In this document: piece after piece, positions 61,294 to 64,000 of the stretch
Layout of the letters: each line of letters begins with the position of its first letter
Position numbering within the stretch: the first letter of the stretch is position 1
NCBI RefSeq assembly: GCF_016482685.1
Contig: NZ_JACYHF010000005.1
Coordinates: 1 to 64,000, forward strand
Length of the DNA stretch: 64,000 nucleotides
From: Streptomyces sp. DSM 110735
Lineage (GTDB): Bacteria > Actinomycetota > Actinomycetes > Streptomycetales > Streptomycetaceae
Direction of reading: 5' to 3'
Made by a program: the position numbers and the translations under genes
The notes under the pieces: model-generated
The model's input: the letters and a program-made list of their open reading frames with translations, nothing else
What the model was told of the DNA's origin: nothing
Database searches by the model: none

Positions 61294-61672
61294 CGCACAC
61301 CGCCCGCACCCGTCGGCCGAGCGCCCCGACCCGAACGCGCCGACCGACCGCAGCACCCCCAACACCACGGTCAGCCACAGCGGTTGCGCAGCGGCGGCTG
61401 ACCGCACCGGTCCGGACACCACCGCCGACCCCAGCGCCCCGGACCCACCCGGCAGCCCACGCCGCCGAACCGACCCGCCCACCGAAGCGGGACCAACGGG
61501 CCACCCCCACCGACCCGGAAACCACCACCGTCGCGCCGACCCGGCCGCACGACGGACGGGCGACCACACCCGGACGCCCCCACCCCCGCGCCGCAACTCC
61601 CTCATCCCTGCCCTCCTGACCGACCGCCACCCCGAACCACCCCGTACACCCGCACAGCCCCGAGGAGCCGTC
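61294..61672 (+). other. C-rich, T-poor gap in the siderophore operon
   Basis: These 379 bp hold no convincing gene. The plus strand is strongly enriched in C and A (CCGACC/CACCACC-type repeats) with few T. There is no clear hairpin terminator. The composition suits an unstructured RNA that could recruit Rho. I found no DmdR-type iron box (TTAGGTTAGGCTAACCTAA-like) here or before 59848. Confidence 0.4.
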
Positions 61673-63634
61673 TTGACCGCCACACCCGCACCCGACGGCC
61701 GTTCCGAGACCCCCGACGAACCGCTCGACCCCGGCACACCTCCCGCGCCCGCGCCCGCACCCGCCCCGGCGCCGCTCGCCGAGGCCGTCCCGCAGCAGAA
61801 GCGGCGCGCCCCGGACCCCGCACGGCCGGGGGAGTCCGGCGCCGACCCGCTGGAACACCCGGACCCGCTCACCGCCGCCCAGGCGGCGGCCGTCGAGAAC
61901 CTGCTGCGCTGCTGGGTCCGCGAGACCGGCGTCGCCGCCCCGGACGACGGCACGCTGCACGTCCCGCTGCCCGCCAGCGGCACCGCCCTGACCGTGCCCG
62001 TCCGCCACTGGTCCCCGGCCGGCTGGCACCGCTTCGGAGCGCCCCGCCTCGACAGCGCCCCCGAACTGGCGCCGCCCGTCGACGCGGTGACCCTCGCCGC
62101 ACTGCTCTCCCGGGAGGCAGCCGGACAGAGCAGCGACACCTCCGGCCCCGCGCAGCCCGCCGGTGACGGCGCCGACCTCGTCGCCCGGGTCGCCGACTCG
62201 CTGCGCAACACCGCCGCCTTCCTGAGCGAACGCCGCGAGCGCCCCGCCGACGGACCCGACCTCTTCCTCGCCGCCGAACAGTCCCTCCTCCTCGGCCACC
62301 CCCTGCACCCGGCCCCCAAGGGCCGCGAGGGACTGACCGAATCCGAGGCCCGCCGCTACGCCCCCGAAACACACGGCTCCTTCCCGCTGCACTGGATGGC
62401 CGTGTCCCCCTCCCTTCTCGCCGCCGACTCGGCCTGGACCGAGCGCGGTCGCACCGTCACCGCCGCCGAACTCACCCGGCGCCTCGCCGGAATCGACCTC
62501 TCCCTTCCCGAGGACTACGCCGCCCTGCCCCTGCACCCCTGGCAGGCCCGCGAACTACGGCACCGCCCCGCCGTCGCCGCACTCCTCGACGCCGGGTTGC
62601 TCTGCGACCTCGGCCCGCTGGGCCCGGACTGGCATCCCACCTCCTCCGTCCGCACCGTCTACCGCTCCGGCGCCCCCGCGATGCTCAAGCTCTCGCTCGG
62701 CCTGCGCATCACCAACTCCCGCCGCGAGAACCTGCGCAAGGAACTGCACCGAGGTGTCGAGGTGCACCGCCTGCTGCGCACGGGACTGTCCGAGCAGTGG
62801 CGCGCCGCGCACCCCTCGTTCGACATCGTTCGCGACCCGGCCTGGCTCGCCGTGGACGGCCCGGACGGACAGCCGCTGCCCGGGCTGGACGTGATGATCC
62901 GGCACAACCCCTTCCTCCCGGCCGACGACGCGGGCTGCGTCGCCGGACTGGTCTCCCCGCGCCCGCTCGCCGCACCGGGCACCGACGCCGCACCGGCCCA
63001 GGACCCCTGGCCGCTGCGCTCCCGGCTGGCCCGGCTCGTCGCGCGCCTCGCCGCCCGCACCGGCCGCCCCGTGGGAGCCGTCGCCGCGGAGTGGTTCCTG
63101 CGCTATCTCGAACAGGTCGTCCGTCCCGTGCTGTGGCTCGACAGCGAGGCGGGGATCGCCCTGGAAGCCCACCAGCAGAACACCCTGCTGCTGCTCGACC
63201 GGGACGGCTGGCCCGCAGGCGGCCGCTACCGTGACAACCAGGGCTACTACTTCCGCGAGTCCCGCCGGGCCGAACTCGACGCCCGGCTGCCGGGGATCGG
63301 GAAGCAGAGCGACACCTTCGTCTCCGACGAGGTCACCGACGAGCGCTTCGCCTACTACCTCGCCATCAACAACGTGTTCGGTCTGATCGGCGCGTTCGGT
63401 TCGCAGCGCCTGGCCGACGAACGTCTCCTGCTCGCCGCCTTCCGCCGCTTCCTGGACGCCGCCGCCTCGGGACCCACCGCGCTGCGCAGCTCCCTGCCCG
63501 GCCACCTCCTCGACTCACCCGTCCTGCGCTGCAAGGCCAATCTGCTGACCCGGCTGCACGGCCTGGACGAACTGGTCGGCCCGGTCGACACGCAGTCCGT
63601 CTACGTCACCATCGCCAATCCCCTCCATTCCTGA
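61673..63634 (+). CDS. IucA/IucC-family NRPS-independent siderophore synthetase
   Basis: The 653-residue synthetase joins citrate or a similar acid to an amine using ATP. Motifs include HGSFPLHWMAVSPSLLA, LHPWQARELRH, KLSLGLRITNSRRENLRKEL, HQQNTLLLLD and YRDNQGYYFRES. An extra Pro/Ala-rich N-terminal tail (about 1-65) precedes the conserved part. The start is a TTG at 61673 with GAGGAG 6 bp upstream. It lies between the aminotransferase and an acetyltransferase in rhizobactin-type order (RhbA, RhbC, RhbD). Confidence 0.92.
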   Translation: MTATPAPDGRSETPDEPLDPGTPPAPAPAPAPAPLAEAVPQQKRRAPDPARPGESGADPLEHPDPLTAAQAAAVENLLRCWVRETGVAAPDDGTLHVPLPASGTALTVPVRHWSPAGWHRFGAPRLDSAPELAPPVDAVTLAALLSREAAGQSSDTSGPAQPAGDGADLVARVADSLRNTAAFLSERRERPADGPDLFLAAEQSLLLGHPLHPAPKGREGLTESEARRYAPETHGSFPLHWMAVSPSLLAADSAWTERGRTVTAAELTRRLAGIDLSLPEDYAALPLHPWQARELRHRPAVAALLDAGLLCDLGPLGPDWHPTSSVRTVYRSGAPAMLKLSLGLRITNSRRENLRKELHRGVEVHRLLRTGLSEQWRAAHPSFDIVRDPAWLAVDGPDGQPLPGLDVMIRHNPFLPADDAGCVAGLVSPRPLAAPGTDAAPAQDPWPLRSRLARLVARLAARTGRPVGAVAAEWFLRYLEQVVRPVLWLDSEAGIALEAHQQNTLLLLDRDGWPAGGRYRDNQGYYFRESRRAELDARLPGIGKQSDTFVSDEVTDERFAYYLAINNVFGLIGAFGSQRLADERLLLAAFRRFLDAAASGPTALRSSLPGHLLDSPVLRCKANLLTRLHGLDELVGPVDTQSVYVTIANPLHS

Positions 63635-63707
63635 GATCTCTTTCCGAGGTCCGTCCCCTTCTTCCTTCTCTTCTGTAAGTCGCCCTCTTTCCAGAGCGGA
63701 GCAACCG

Positions 63708-64000
63708 GTGTCTTCCACAAGCGACTTCCTCACCGCGCGCGAGCCGGGTCCGCTCCTGGCGGACGACGACCTGCTCGACGCCCCGGCCACCTGGGGCGCG
63801 GTCGCCACCCCAGTGGGCCGGTTCGAGCTGGTGCCGGTGCGCCCGGCGCGGGACCTCGCACTCGTCCACCGCTGGATGAACGACCCCGCGGTGGCCGCCT
63901 TCTGGGAGCTGGCCGGACCCGTGAGCACGACCGAGCGCCATCTGCGGGCACAGCTCGACGGCGACGGACGCAGCGCTCCGTGTCTGGGCGTCCTGGACGG
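63708..64000 (+). CDS. siderophore GNAT N-acetyltransferase, 5' part
   Basis: The first 97 codons are in the window and the frame is open to the edge. The segment FELVPVRPARDLALVHRWMN, followed by DPAVAAFWELAGP, is typical of the IucB/RhbD/MbtK-type acyltransferases, which acetylate the hydroxylamine of the siderophore precursor. The GTG at 63708 follows GAGCGGAGC. It starts 73 bp after the IucA/IucC gene. The 3' end lies beyond 64000. Confidence 0.82.
   Translation, partial: MSSTSDFLTAREPGPLLADDDLLDAPATWGAVATPVGRFELVPVRPARDLALVHRWMNDPAVAAFWELAGPVSTTERHLRAQLDGDGRSAPCLGVLD

Noticed and set aside
61294..61672. A Pro/Thr/Arg-rich plus-strand frame extending past the aminotransferase
   Set aside because: It is in a different frame from the aminotransferase, starts antigenically within shadow sequence at 59643 and has no domain. 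The real gene ends at 61293.

Overview
The window is high-GC actinobacterial chromosome and reads as a Streptomyces core region. Support comes from the very strong GC bias at third codon positions, the frequent GTG starts, and the gene content: osaA/osaB/osaC, clgR, recA-recX, gluABCD with gluRK, miaB-miaA-dapF and hflX. The order ftsK - pgsA - clgR - DUF3046 - recA - recX - miaB - miaA - dapF - hflX is also the one known from mycobacteria (there inverted). This is therefore vertically inherited backbone with Streptomyces-specific insertions. I see no insertion sequence, prophage or CRISPR array.

Layout. Positions 1-1040 hold the 3' end of a 5S rRNA, a shortened DegT/DnrJ-type aminotransferase-like gene and tRNA-Thr(GGT). 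Positions 1084-10722 are the osmotic-stress locus: osaC (minus) diverges from the giant poly-HAMP hybrid kinase osaA and its response regulator osaB. Positions 10859-18840 run ftsK, a RodZ-like protein, rimO-pgsA-cinA (overlapping), clgR and dps. Positions 18968-28706 hold a small membrane protein, an Nei-type glycosylase, an Lhr helicase, an AraC regulator with azlCD, a cyclase-like alpha-barrel protein and a DUF3046 protein. Positions 28871-33881 hold an AI-2E family transporter, a membrane protein, an MmyB-type regulator, an NAD-dependent reductase and a thioesterase-like protein. Positions 33953-36170 are the SOS-controlled recA-recX pair.

Positions 36371-37465 hold a sulfur operon: a tiny Cys-rich leader peptide (too short for routine gene calling), cysteine dioxygenase and rhodanese. 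After an FAD monooxygenase come the glutamate ABC transporter genes gluABCD (39458-42958) and the divergent two-component pair gluRK, then a TAXI-type binding protein and a MazG-like protein. Positions 47034-52428 hold miaB, a conserved LigB-like protein, an orphan antitoxin-like gene, miaA, a membrane protein and dapF. Positions 52712-59558 hold a (p)ppGpp synthetase/hydrolase homologue, an M1 metallopeptidase, hflX and a trypsin-like lipoprotein. The window ends inside an NRPS-independent siderophore cluster: aminotransferase, IucA/IucC synthetase and the start of an acetyltransferase.

Themes. Stress sensing (osa, Dps, ClgR, (p)ppGpp), genome maintenance (FtsK, RecA/RecX, Lhr, Nei), and tRNA or ribosome modification (MiaA, MiaB, RimO, HflX) dominate. 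The most interesting non-gene signals are the Cys-rich leader, paired 10-bp palindromes at 30944-30974, three families of intergenic repeats (36231, 41036 and 42101), palindromes in the osa and glu control regions, and a C-rich, possibly Rho-responsive, gap in the siderophore operon. Gene symbols rest on recognised family and synteny; no database search was run.
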